Origin: G963675935 sp963675935
GTDB lineage: Bacteria; Planctomycetota; Planctomycetia; Pirellulales; Thermoguttaceae
Length of the DNA stretch: 64,000 nucleotides
Direction: 5' to 3'
Assembly: GCA_963675935.2 (NCBI GenBank)
Contig: OY780964.2
Coordinates: 620,001 to 684,000 of the forward strand
Positions 53,662-61,892 of this stretch are shown here, piece by piece; position 1 is the stretch's first letter, and every line of letters begins with the position of its first letter. The translations under genes and the position numbers were made by a program. A model generated the notes under the pieces. It made no database searches, had not been told where the DNA came from, and worked only from the letters and a program-made list of their open reading frames with translations.

Positions 53662-55068
53662 CTAAAAACTTGGTGTAAGGAATGTTTTGTTGTTCGGACA
53701 GTTTTTGTTCCCTTGAAAGGCGATGGCCTGCTGAACAGGGATCGTTAAGCCGAGGTTTTCTCGGATCCACTTCCCCACCGCGGCAACCGGCACGGTGGCA
53801 AATGCTTGTTGTAGGGTGTCCGAGGTTTTGTGCGTAACCGCAGCTCCAATGTTCAGCAGTGATCCGGTCATGCCTCCCTTACTGTGCGTTCCTTGAATAC
53901 GCTTGTATTTGCCCAAGAGCGACTCCAAAACCTCACTGCTGCCCAACAGATGACGCCCTTTTTTGACCCATCGAGATTGTTCCTTGACAAACTGCACAAT
54001 CCCCGCTTGCAGGCGAAGACCGCTCGGCGTGCGCGCCAGGAGAAGCAAGCGACTTTTCAATTCCTTGGCCGCATGACAATGATACCCTTTTTTGCGGACG
54101 TAACGGACTGCCTGTTCCGCGACGGCCAGCAGTTCGGTCCAGGCAGCCAACGCCGAACGGTACTCGCTAAGCCACCCCAGTTTCTGCCGCAGCTTCTTGC
54201 GATCGACCGTCTGCCCGGGAAGGTCTCGCGGGGCGTCCAGGTAGGCCAACGCCCGGCTTCCCCAGTTGACCAACGTGTCCAGATTCATATAGCGTGCCTT
54301 GGTTCGCAAACTGGGCGGAACCAGAAACGCCAATTCCGTCAAGGTGGTTTGTAGCTTCGTGCGGTTGGTGTGGGTGACGAAGGATTGCCACGCTGCATCG
54401 TTGTGCAACTCTCGTTTGAGCAGAATCGCCACCTTGTGCTTGATGTCAAAGACATGCGGCACCCGCCGCGCCACGGGCGAGTGCGCTCGGAACAGAGCCA
54501 TGCCGCTTTTTAGTTCCGCGCCTTCGTCGCTGAGGACCGCCGCAGGCACGACGCCCATCTCCTTCCTCGTCGCTTCCAGTTGTTCTGCCACCGCAGTGGC
54601 GGTAGACTGCCGCATGGGAACCAGTCTCAGCAGCGACAAATCCTCGTGTTCCAAGGGCGCCTTTTTCCGCCGCCACGCCGAAAGCCGTACGCCGACGATC
54701 ACCAAGCACTTGTGCGGCCCAAGCTGCACCGTGTGGTCCATAATCCATACCCAATCCGGGGCGGCTTTTTTCTTCCGCAGCAGTTCGAAAAGTCCCAACC
54801 GCATCAGCCACAGACGGCCCGCATTGGCGCAGGGCACCCGCACCACGCCGGTCAGGTATTTTCCCACCAATTGCAGCACGCCCGCCGCGGCGCGCTGACT
54901 GGTGGCCGCCTTCAACACCAAGTCCGCAAACAGCGAGATCATGCCCGTGCCGAATTGGTGCCCGGGCAGCGGCGTTACCTCCAGAGCCGCCGTGGCGGAG
55001 TTCGCGGAAGCCGGACAAGGCTCAGGCTCTTTTTTGTTTTCGGTCTTCATGCGAGATGGGGCTGCCAC
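53662..55068 (-). CDS. DDE-type transposase of the 1702-bp IS, copy 5
   Basis: 468 residues, identical in protein sequence to copy 1, including silent markers such as CCACTGCGGTGG. Intact. Confidence 0.85.
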   Translation of the reverse strand: MAAPSRMKTENKKEPEPCPASANSATAALEVTPLPGHQFGTGMISLFADLVLKAATSQRAAAGVLQLVGKYLTGVVRVPCANAGRLWLMRLGLFELLRKKKAAPDWVWIMDHTVQLGPHKCLVIVGVRLSAWRRKKAPLEHEDLSLLRLVPMRQSTATAVAEQLEATRKEMGVVPAAVLSDEGAELKSGMALFRAHSPVARRVPHVFDIKHKVAILLKRELHNDAAWQSFVTHTNRTKLQTTLTELAFLVPPSLRTKARYMNLDTLVNWGSRALAYLDAPRDLPGQTVDRKKLRQKLGWLSEYRSALAAWTELLAVAEQAVRYVRKKGYHCHAAKELKSRLLLLARTPSGLRLQAGIVQFVKEQSRWVKKGRHLLGSSEVLESLLGKYKRIQGTHSKGGMTGSLLNIGAAVTHKTSDTLQQAFATVPVAAVGKWIRENLGLTIPVQQAIAFQGNKNCPNNKTFLTPSF

Positions 55069-55258
55069 ACTGTTTCTGGGCTTTCTCTTTCCACTTGTGC
55101 CGACTGGCTTTCAGTTCGGCAACGCGTTTTTCCAATTGCCGAATGCGCTGTTTGCGTTTCAAGGCCTTGGTCTTCCACTGATCGCGGCTCTTCTCGAAGA
55201 ACGCCAGCAACTTGTGGGGCGGGCTTGAATAACCAATGTCTTCCAAGACGGCTTTCAT
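55022..55258 (-). CDS. small basic coiled-coil protein of the IS (orfA), copy 5
   Basis: The same 78-residue protein with the AAGGAG-led ATG; the upstream alternative start is ATG. Confidence 0.7.
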   Translation of the reverse strand: MKAVLEDIGYSSPPHKLLAFFEKSRDQWKTKALKRKQRIRQLEKRVAELKASRHKWKEKAQKQCGSPISHEDRKQKRA

Positions 55259-55533
55259 GAACAACTCCTTGGTACTCATAAAAACCGTAGTGGAACAAAA
55301 AACGTCCTAATGACCAAGACCAGTTTTTGGCACATTCCTCCCTGTTTTTAGCGGCCCACACGGAGTGTGCCTGCTACTTTCCAGACCGTGAACGCTTACA
55401 AGACACTTACGCAAATATCTTTTCTGCTTCAATTCGGTTGACTTGCGTGCAACAACCGGGGGGGGCGGCGGGGAGACTCCCTTGGCGGCACATTCGGACG
55501 GCACGGCCATTCTATCCTCGCCGCATAACGGCT

Positions 55534-55980
55534 ATGATGGCATCCGACACGTTTGCAAGATACAATTCCCAGGGAGCCGACCCGTTGAACGCCAACACGC
55601 GACGCCGCTTTGACGAACATCTCGATTGGGTGCTGGCTCGCATGCCGCCGCTGATCCACGAACTGATCGAACGGGTGCCCTTGCATGTCGAGGACTATCC
55701 GTCGGACGAAGTCATGGACAACATGAACGTCGAATACCTCGACGACCTTTGCGGCCTGTACACCGGCATTCCGATCGGCGAGAAGAGCGTCACCCATTCC
55801 GGCGTGATGCCCGACGTCGTGACGATCTACCGCGAGGGGATTTTGAGCGCCGCGGCCGACCGCAATGGGCGAATCACCACCAAAAGCCTGCGGGAGCAAA
55901 TCCGCATCACCATTCTCCACGAATTGGCCCATCACCACGGATTGAACGAAGAGGATTTGAGACAATTGGGATACGGGTAG
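55534..55980 (+). CDS. minimal zincin metallopeptidase-family protein
   Basis: A 148-residue protein of the short zinc metallopeptidase family (Zincin_1-like). The zinc-binding signature is TILHELAHHHGLNEEDLRQL (HExxH plus a downstream Glu). The N-terminal half has RFDEHLDWVLARMPPLIHEL and NVEYLDDLCGLYTG. The start is uncertain: ATG at 55534 or 55537 lacks a clear ribosome site, and TTG at 55585 is an alternative. Cytoplasmic; substrate unknown. Confidence 0.82.
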   Translation: MMASDTFARYNSQGADPLNANTRRRFDEHLDWVLARMPPLIHELIERVPLHVEDYPSDEVMDNMNVEYLDDLCGLYTGIPIGEKSVTHSGVMPDVVTIYREGILSAAADRNGRITTKSLREQIRITILHELAHHHGLNEEDLRQLGYG

Positions 55981-56003
55981 GGCGTGCTTCAAAACACTTC
56001 TTG

Positions 56004-56063
56004 GTAGGACGGATTTCCGAATCCGTTCACCAAAGCCTGGACGGATTCGGAAATCCGTCCTAC
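56004..56063. repeat. 60-bp palindromic repeat
   Basis: Arms GTAGGACGGATTTCCGAATC and GGATTCGGAAATCCGTCCTAC-type right arm form a long hairpin just after the zincin stop and before the ribosome site of the next gene. Confidence 0.85.
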
Positions 56064-56089
56064 AAATGTTTAACGGAGGCAAGATTCCC

Positions 56090-56722
56090 ATGAGCCGATC
56101 GACTCTCAATTTCGTCGTCGATGTCGTCGCGTTCGCGGCATTTCTGTTTCTGGCCTCGACCGGCATTCTGATCCACGTTGTGTTGCCGCCCGGCTCCGGC
56201 CACTTCAGCGTGCTTTGGGGAATGGATCGCCACGAGTGGGGCGAGATGCACCTGTGGCTCGCCACAATTCTTATCGTCTTAATGGTGTTGCATCTGCTCC
56301 TGCATTGGAGCTGGGTTGTGTCGATGATTGCGGGAAGCCCCGCCCGGAGATCGACCGCCCGCTCGGCACTAGCCGTCGTGGCGCTGGCGGTTGTCGTTGG
56401 TGTTGCAGTTTTGCCGTTTTTCGGCCGCGTGGAAGGTAAATCGGAGAATGGGGACGCCGCGCCGCCGCACAGGATGCGCGGCGCTGAACCGTCCGAGGAA
56501 TCGACTTACGAAATCGACGGCTCGATGACGCTTCTCGAAGTGCAAGATCGCACCGGCGTACGCGCCGAGGTGATTCTCCAGGAACTCGGGCTGCCCGGCG
56601 ACACGCCGACCGACGAGCGATTGGGCCGACTTCGGAAGAAATACGGATTTGAAATCCACGACGTTCGCGCCGCCGTCGAAAAACATGCCGCGCAACCTCA
56701 ATCCGAAAGCAAGACGCCATGA
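56090..56722 (+). CDS. DUF4405-type membrane protein
   Basis: A 210-residue protein. Residues 1-100 hold two to three membrane helices with His residues in HEWGEMHLWLATILIVLMVL and HLLLHWSWVV, typical of DUF4405 cytochrome-like domains. One more helix follows (ALAVVALAVVVGVAVLPFFG), then a soluble tail (MTLLEVQDRTGVRAEVILQE) resembling a small helical domain. GGAGG sets the ATG at 56090. It overlaps birA by four bases. May bind heme; role unknown. Confidence 0.75.
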   Translation: MSRSTLNFVVDVVAFAAFLFLASTGILIHVVLPPGSGHFSVLWGMDRHEWGEMHLWLATILIVLMVLHLLLHWSWVVSMIAGSPARRSTARSALAVVALAVVVGVAVLPFFGRVEGKSENGDAAPPHRMRGAEPSEESTYEIDGSMTLLEVQDRTGVRAEVILQELGLPGDTPTDERLGRLRKKYGFEIHDVRAAVEKHAAQPQSESKTP

Positions 56723-57528
56723 CGATCGACGCCGTCGGCCTGATGCAAAAAACATTCATTGCGCGGGTGGAATATCGTGCCACGGTCGATTCGACGAACG
56801 ATCGCGCGGCGCAACTCGCCTCGCAGGGCGTCAAGGAATTGCCGCTGCTTGTCGTCGCCGACCGTCAGACCACCGGCCGCGGACGCGGCGCCAATCGTTG
56901 GTGGACCGGGGAAGGCTCGCTGGCTTTCAGTCTTCTGGTCGAGCCGCAAACCGTGGCCGCCGACGAAAGCCGTTCGCCGCTGGTGGCCCTGGCCGTCGCC
57001 GTCGCCGTGGCCGACACGGTCGCCCCGCTGTTGCCGAGTCATCGGGTTGGAATCCACTGGCCCAACGACGTGCTAGTCGAATGTACCCCTCACACTCCGT
57101 GTGAGGAGTACGTATCCGACGACCGCAAGCTCTGCGGAATCCTGGTCGAAGTGCTGCCCGACCGGCGGCACGTCATCGGCATTGGGCTGAACGTCAACAA
57201 CACCCTGGCCGAGGCGCCGCCGGAATTGCGGAACAAGGCCGCCACGATCCGCGACCTCGCGGGCCGCGAGTTCGATCGAACCGGTGTTCTCATCGACCTG
57301 TTGGGCCGCTTGGAGCGCGAGTTCGCGGCCTTGCGCGCCGATCCCAAAATCCTCGCCCTGCGGGCGAACGAACTTTCATTGCAGCGAGGGCAAACCCTTT
57401 TGCTTCATTCCGGGCAGCGCGAAGTCTCGGGCGTCTGTCGCGGGATCGCCGCCGACGGCGCCCTCTTGCTGGAAACGCCCTCCGGCGTGCAAGCGTTTTA
57501 CTCCGGGACGACAGCCGCAGCGATTTAG
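56719..57528 (+). CDS. birA: biotin--[acetyl-CoA-carboxylase] ligase
   Basis: A 269-residue biotin protein ligase without the N-terminal HTH. Catalytic motifs: RQTTGRGRGANRWWTGEG (adenylate loop), HWPNDVLVE, and DRKLCGILVE; the C-terminal SH3-like domain ends the protein. A 29-bp palindrome (57083-57111) is read as TPHTPCEEY between WPNDVLV and the KLCGIL strand, next to the active site. The ATG overlaps the previous stop (ATGA). It activates biotin and loads it on carboxylases. Confidence 0.94.
   Translation: MTIDAVGLMQKTFIARVEYRATVDSTNDRAAQLASQGVKELPLLVVADRQTTGRGRGANRWWTGEGSLAFSLLVEPQTVAADESRSPLVALAVAVAVADTVAPLLPSHRVGIHWPNDVLVECTPHTPCEEYVSDDRKLCGILVEVLPDRRHVIGIGLNVNNTLAEAPPELRNKAATIRDLAGREFDRTGVLIDLLGRLEREFAALRADPKILALRANELSLQRGQTLLLHSGQREVSGVCRGIAADGALLLETPSGVQAFYSGTTAAAI
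57083..57111. repeat. 29-bp TCC-core palindrome inside birA
   Basis: GTACCCCTCACAC-TCC-GTGTGAGGAGTAC has one mismatch in the arms. It contains ACACTCCGTGT (57092-57102), exactly the 11-bp target used by the 1702-bp IS, here unoccupied. Confidence 0.88.
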
Positions 57529-57576
57529 ATTCATTATTCTTGCTTAATACGCGTGCCTGCCCCCACAGCTTCTCCC

Positions 57577-58704
57577 CTATTTTTCCGTTTTCTTCGGAAG
57601 CAGCCGGTTTCGTATAAGAATGGCGTTAATCTTTTGATAATCGTAAAACGCCTCGTCGGAATTGCGTTGAAGAATTCGCTCGCGGAGCGCTTTGAGCTTC
57701 GCTTCGTCTTCCGGCGTGCTTGCTGTCGTCAGTATTTCATAGTTGCCTTTCTTACCAGCCGACTTGAACAACTGGTCGTATTCGCGTTGGAAAGCAGCAG
57801 CCGATATCTGCTTTTTTTTGCCGAAAGCTACGACATCCTCTTGCATCTTATGCATGCCGGCAACTGTCTCTTTGGCAAATTTAAGCAATTTGTCATTCTT
57901 CTCCTTCGCCGCAACCTGCTCGAAGAATGTCTTCATTGCATCAAGATCGGCAATGGTGTTTTCCAAGGATTTCAAAATCACAGCGCGAAGGTCCGTGTCT
58001 TTTTCCTGCCAGAATTGTTCTTGCAATGCCTTGGCGGCCTCGGGTGGAATCAACCATAGCCCCAATACTTGAATTGCATTGATGCGGACGTTGCGATCCG
58101 GGTCGTTGATCTTTTGCATCAAGAAGGGGACGGCTTTGTCGCCCATCTTGCCGAAAACAAAGATCGGTTGCCAGTAAAATGATTTGGGATCTTTTTTGAG
58201 GACTTCCTCAGTTTTCGGCAGGGCTGCCTCGTATTGCATTTGGCCCAGAAGATTCAATATCTCGAATCGCATCTCCTCGTTAGTCGCGCCGTCCAATACA
58301 CCCACGAGAAAATCGCCGGATTTCTTGCCACCCAAGATCGCAAGAGCACGAAGGCAATTGACGCGAACCAATTCGGACTTGCTCTCCCGATGCAAAAGCG
58401 TCAGGGCGTCAATCGCCGCCGGGTCTTTTGCCAGCCCCAAGGCCCAGACGTAAATGGCTATCTGACGCTCGGTCAATTTCGTCTTTTCCTTGAGCTTGGC
58501 TAGAATCGCGCGCGAGACCTCGGTGGCATTATTTTCGATCCCTTCAGTCATCGACTCCACAATTTTGGAATGATCTCCCTCTTTATTCGATGCCATGATA
58601 TCGAGCTTGTCCAACACATCGTCTGCGGGAGCCGCGAATGCCACGCGACAGGCCAAAACAATTCCTAGGACAATCGCCACAAACGACGGATGTTTGATAG
58701 TCAT
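57577..58704 (-). CDS. secreted HEAT-repeat protein
   Basis: A 375-residue protein with a signal peptide (HPSFVAIVLGIVLACRVAFA). Residues ~80-270 show HEAT-like repeats (AIDALTLLHRESKSELVRVN, VPFLMQKINDPDRNVRINAI); the C-terminal third is Lys/Glu-rich and helical (FEQVAAKEKNDKLLKFAKET). Probably a periplasmic scaffold. Lys codons are AAG/AAA-rich and the gene looks less GC-rich than its neighbours. It lies downstream of the RACo-like gene, 41 bases away; function not known. Confidence 0.75.
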   Translation of the reverse strand: MTIKHPSFVAIVLGIVLACRVAFAAPADDVLDKLDIMASNKEGDHSKIVESMTEGIENNATEVSRAILAKLKEKTKLTERQIAIYVWALGLAKDPAAIDALTLLHRESKSELVRVNCLRALAILGGKKSGDFLVGVLDGATNEEMRFEILNLLGQMQYEAALPKTEEVLKKDPKSFYWQPIFVFGKMGDKAVPFLMQKINDPDRNVRINAIQVLGLWLIPPEAAKALQEQFWQEKDTDLRAVILKSLENTIADLDAMKTFFEQVAAKEKNDKLLKFAKETVAGMHKMQEDVVAFGKKKQISAAAFQREYDQLFKSAGKKGNYEILTTASTPEDEAKLKALRERILQRNSDEAFYDYQKINAILIRNRLLPKKTEK

Positions 58705-58745
58705 TTTGTTTTCCTTGAAAGTAGAATTGCTATTAAGATCACCCC

Positions 58746-60587
58746 TCATTCCTCCGGAAACATCATCGCCTCGGCGAACTCCCGCGAAAAATCCGCGTCG
58801 CACGAGAGATCGATGTGTTCCGCCGCCCGAGCAAGCTCCTCGGCCTTCTCGCGCGATTGCCGCGAAAGAACCGCCAGCCGAGCGCCGGCCAACGACGTGT
58901 TGCCGACGAAGCGAATCCGATGCCGCTCGATCCGGCAGGGCAACAGCCCGATCCGCTGGGCGTTGCTGCGGCGGATGAAATTGCCGAACCCGCCGGCGAC
59001 CAACACCCGGTCCAAATCGCCGGGCGTCAGGCCGGCCCGCCGCAACAAGATGGCGATGCCCGCTCGAATCGCGCCAGTGGCAAGCTGCAACTCGCGCAAA
59101 TCGCGTTGCGTCAGTTCAATCGGCCGGCCGTCGGCCGTTTCGCCCTCGGCGGCTAATCGGAACGCGGTTTTGCCCTCGCGCAGCACGACGCGATCCAAGA
59201 GATCGGCCGGCGCGTCACGGGGCAATTCGTCCTTCGGCAATAAACGGCCCTGCGGCGTGAGAAGCCCATGCCGAAGCAGTTCCGCCGCCACGTCGATCAG
59301 GCCCGAGCCGCAAAGACCCGCGGGCCGGGCGTCGCCGATCACGTTGATCTGCAATCGACCGTCGGCCACCAGCACTTTTTCGATCGCGCCGGCGCAGCCT
59401 CTCATGCCGCACGAAATCCGAGCGCCCTCGAAGGCCGGGCCGGCCGCCGTCGATGCCGCCGACAGTCGGCCGTCGGCCAGCAGCACGATCTCGCCGTTCG
59501 TGCCGATATCAACCAGCAGCGTTGGCTTTTCGCATTCCTGCAACCCGGTGGCGAGAATGCCGGCCACGGTGTCGCCGCCGACGAATCCGCCGATGACCGG
59601 CATAACGTAGGCATCTCCGCGAGGGTGGATGTGAATGTCGAGCTTTTCCGCGCGGCACTCGACGCCTCGCCCGAGGGTCGGCGTGAAGGGCACTTCGCCC
59701 AGTGGGCTGGGATCGACGCCGCAAAACAATTGCTGCATCGTCGTGTTGCCGGAAACCGCGATGGCGTAAACCCTCTCGCGCGGCGCGCCGGCCTTCCGGC
59801 ACAGTTCGCCGATCATTTCGTCGACGGCCGAGGTGATCGTCGCACGCAACTCGCCAAGCCCGTCGGCGTTTTGCCTGACATGCAAAATGCGGGAAAGAAC
59901 GTCATCGCCGAAGCGGATTTGCGGATTCAACCGAGCCTCGACCGCCCAGGCGGCGCCGGCAGCGAGGTCCAAAAGCTCGGCGACCAGCGTGGTGGTGCCC
60001 AAGTCCAGCGCGACGGCGAAGGCGTCGGTCTCGGTATGGCCCGGCTCGAAGTCCAACAGTCGGCCATCGACCAAAACAGCGGTGCCGCGAAACTCGGCCT
60101 CGCGCAGCCGAACCGCGATTTGTCGCAACAAGGAAAGATCGATGGCAAGCGACCCGGCGCCGAGCGCCCGTTCGAGCCGCAACACGTCGGGCAGGTCATC
60201 GCCGCGCGACGGCGGCGGCAGTTCGACGTACAACTTTCGCACCGGCGATTGCAACAAAGACTCCCGACCCCTTTGTTCGGGAACGAGGATTTGCGGGGCT
60301 GCCGTCGGAATGACGACATCCGTCGGACCGGCGACCACGGATTGACACGCCAGCCGCCAGCCGGCTGCAATTTCCTCCGGCGAAAGCCGTTCGCGTTCGA
60401 CGGGGGTAGGCTCGGCGGCGCCGGCGACGACCCGGACGCGGCATCGGCCGCAGATGCCCTCGCCGCCGCAAGGCACGTCCAAGACAAGGCCCGCCTCGGC
60501 CGCGGCCTCGACCAACCGCGTGCCGGGCAACACGTAGGCCTCGCGGTCCGAGGGACGAAAACAAACCTGGACTTCCGTGTCTCGCAT
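58746..60587 (-). CDS. RACo-like reductive activator of corrinoid proteins (2Fe-2S plus ASKHA domain)
   Basis: A 613-residue protein. Residues ~5-95 are a ferredoxin-type 2Fe-2S domain with CGGEGICGRCRV and a later Cys in WRLACQ. A linker follows, then the DUF4445/RACo ASKHA domain (AVALDLGTTTLVAELLDLAA, VSGNTTMQQLFCG, LLVDIGTNGEIVLL, VLVAGGFGNFI). These proteins use ATP and an electron to re-reduce inactive Co(II)-corrinoid to Co(I). The start overlaps the LysR stop (TGATG), so the two are coupled. The likely client is the corrinoid protein at 1594-2223, far away in the window. Confidence 0.9.
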   Translation of the reverse strand: MRDTEVQVCFRPSDREAYVLPGTRLVEAAAEAGLVLDVPCGGEGICGRCRVRVVAGAAEPTPVERERLSPEEIAAGWRLACQSVVAGPTDVVIPTAAPQILVPEQRGRESLLQSPVRKLYVELPPPSRGDDLPDVLRLERALGAGSLAIDLSLLRQIAVRLREAEFRGTAVLVDGRLLDFEPGHTETDAFAVALDLGTTTLVAELLDLAAGAAWAVEARLNPQIRFGDDVLSRILHVRQNADGLGELRATITSAVDEMIGELCRKAGAPRERVYAIAVSGNTTMQQLFCGVDPSPLGEVPFTPTLGRGVECRAEKLDIHIHPRGDAYVMPVIGGFVGGDTVAGILATGLQECEKPTLLVDIGTNGEIVLLADGRLSAASTAAGPAFEGARISCGMRGCAGAIEKVLVADGRLQINVIGDARPAGLCGSGLIDVAAELLRHGLLTPQGRLLPKDELPRDAPADLLDRVVLREGKTAFRLAAEGETADGRPIELTQRDLRELQLATGAIRAGIAILLRRAGLTPGDLDRVLVAGGFGNFIRRSNAQRIGLLPCRIERHRIRFVGNTSLAGARLAVLSRQSREKAEELARAAEHIDLSCDADFSREFAEAMMFPEE

Positions 60588-61489
60588 CAGAGTTCCTCCG
60601 GCGGCTGATTCTGCACCTGCTGAAGCAGTTCGACGAATTTCGCCACGGTGGGCGTAAACACGCGGCGCTGCCGATGGATAATGCCCAGGGGCCGATAGAT
60701 TTCCGGCGCAATCAATCGGACGGCCACCAGCGTGCCGGCGCGAACCTCGTCGCGCACTGTCGGCTCGGGCAGAATGCTCACCCCGGCGCCGATCAGCACC
60801 GCCTGCTTGATGGTCTCGATATTGTCGAACTCCATCGCGACGTTGATGTTGATTGAACGCTGCCGCATGTGCCGGTCGATTTCCCGCCGGATGCTCAGAT
60901 CGCGGTCGAAGCCGATCATGTCCATGCCGCGCAGATGTTCGGCCGTCACGGCCTGAAAGTTCGTCAGCGGGTGTCCCGGCGGGCAAACGACCATCATTCG
61001 TTCCGACCGCAAGGGGATGACTTCGAGATCGCCCGACGCGGTGGGGTAGGAGACGATTCCCAGATCGGCCTCGCCGTTGATCACGGCGTCGTACACCTTG
61101 TTCGGCCGGAGGTATTCGAGCCGCACCTTCGCCTTAGGGTAGCGCCGCATGAAATCCTGCATGCAACGGCTCATATCGTGCAGTCCGACGGAATAGATCG
61201 CCGCCACGCGGACCAGACCGCCGATTTCCTTCCGCAGCGAACGGACCCGCGACTCGACGGAGTCGTACAGTTCGAGCACCTCGCGAAAACCTTCGTAACA
61301 GGTCTGGCCTTCGGGCGTGAGGACGAAGGGCCGTTTCGAGCGATCGATCAACTGGACGTTGAAGTGTTCCTCGACGCGGTGGACCGACTGGGTGGCGGCC
61401 GACTGGCTGACGTTATTGATTTTCGCCCCCCCCGAGAAGCTCTGGTGTTGCACCACGTCGCAGAAGATTCGCAGGGTTTCGATATTCAT
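60587..61489 (-). CDS. LysR-type regulator
   Basis: A 300-residue LTTR. The N-terminal HTH is MNIETLRIFCDVVQHQSFSG with INNVSQSAATQSVHRVEEHF; the C-terminal substrate-binding domain (LVRVAAIYSVGLHDMSRCMQ, VCPPGHPLTNFQAV) is of the CysB/CbbR type. It is the first gene of the operon with the RACo-like gene and probably controls it in response to a metabolite. The upstream region has repeated ATAAGAAT elements that could be operator half-sites. Confidence 0.93.
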   Translation of the reverse strand: MNIETLRIFCDVVQHQSFSGGAKINNVSQSAATQSVHRVEEHFNVQLIDRSKRPFVLTPEGQTCYEGFREVLELYDSVESRVRSLRKEIGGLVRVAAIYSVGLHDMSRCMQDFMRRYPKAKVRLEYLRPNKVYDAVINGEADLGIVSYPTASGDLEVIPLRSERMMVVCPPGHPLTNFQAVTAEHLRGMDMIGFDRDLSIRREIDRHMRQRSININVAMEFDNIETIKQAVLIGAGVSILPEPTVRDEVRAGTLVAVRLIAPEIYRPLGIIHRQRRVFTPTVAKFVELLQQVQNQPPEEL

Positions 61490-61569
61490 AAGAATAGCTT
61501 ATCATAAGAATTGCTAATTCTCAAGGAGAATCGTCAGAACAATCGCTTCAGGAGAACCGCCTCTCGTTC

Positions 61570-61592
61570 GTTCCCACGCACCGCGTGGGAAC
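61570..61592. repeat. GGA-core-family palindrome (variant core)
   Basis: GTTCCCACGCACCGCGTGGG then AAC; the central three bases are ACC instead of TCC. It is one of two repeats in the 61490-61892 gap, the other being at 61770-61848. Confidence 0.7.
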
Positions 61593-61769
61593 ACCGATGT
61601 CGGGACGCTCTGCGTCCCTGAATGACGGCAAGCTCCGACCCTATCGGCGGCAGCGCACGTCTTGCGGAGGAGATCGGCCGATCTTGGAAGCGATGGCGGC
61701 CAGGGCCGACCACATCGCCAACAGCGAGCAAGCGGCGGCTTCCGCGATGTTCTCGTGCTAGCGCGCCTT

Positions 61770-61848
61770 GTTTAGCCGGCGAACTTGTTCGCCGCGTTAT
61801 TTTGCGAATTCATCGCCCTGTCGCGGCGAGCAAGCTCGCCGGCTAAAC
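61770..61848. repeat. palindromic repeat, GTTTAGCCGGC family, copy 2
   Basis: Outer arms GTTTAGCCGGC / GCCGGCTAAAC and an inner GCGGCGAGCAAGCTCGCC match the repeat at 30980-31050, with a longer middle. It lies 44 bases downstream of the stop codon of the aldolase-like gene. Confidence 0.8.
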
Positions 61849-61892
61849 GGACGCGCTGTCATCATTTTTCCGCGACTGGTGAGAAATGTGGA

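Larger units (their letters stand above)
53656..55357 (-). mobile_element. 1702-bp insertion sequence, copy 5
   Basis: Same 14-bp ends. Target duplication ACACGGAGTGT at 53645-53655 and 55358-55368. Its transposase is identical to that of copy 1, which lies in inverted orientation 20 kb away. Confidence 0.92.
51831..55377. repeat. inverted-repeat host element carrying two IS copies
   Basis: The same design as 32329-37610 with a different, longer (~80 bp) spacer: GTAGCAGGC-ATACTCTGTGT-GCCGTCCGC on the left and GCGAACGGC-ACACGGAGTGT-GCCTGCTAC on the right, each arm hit by one IS. Further out, CTTGTAACCGTTCACGG (51799-51815) and CCGTGAACGCTTACAAG (55386-55402) form another pair of arms. Confidence 0.85.

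Noticed and set aside
61622..61846. A 74-codon ORF between LysR and the aldolase-like gene
   Set aside because: It runs into a palindromic repeat, has no ribosome site and no family motif.
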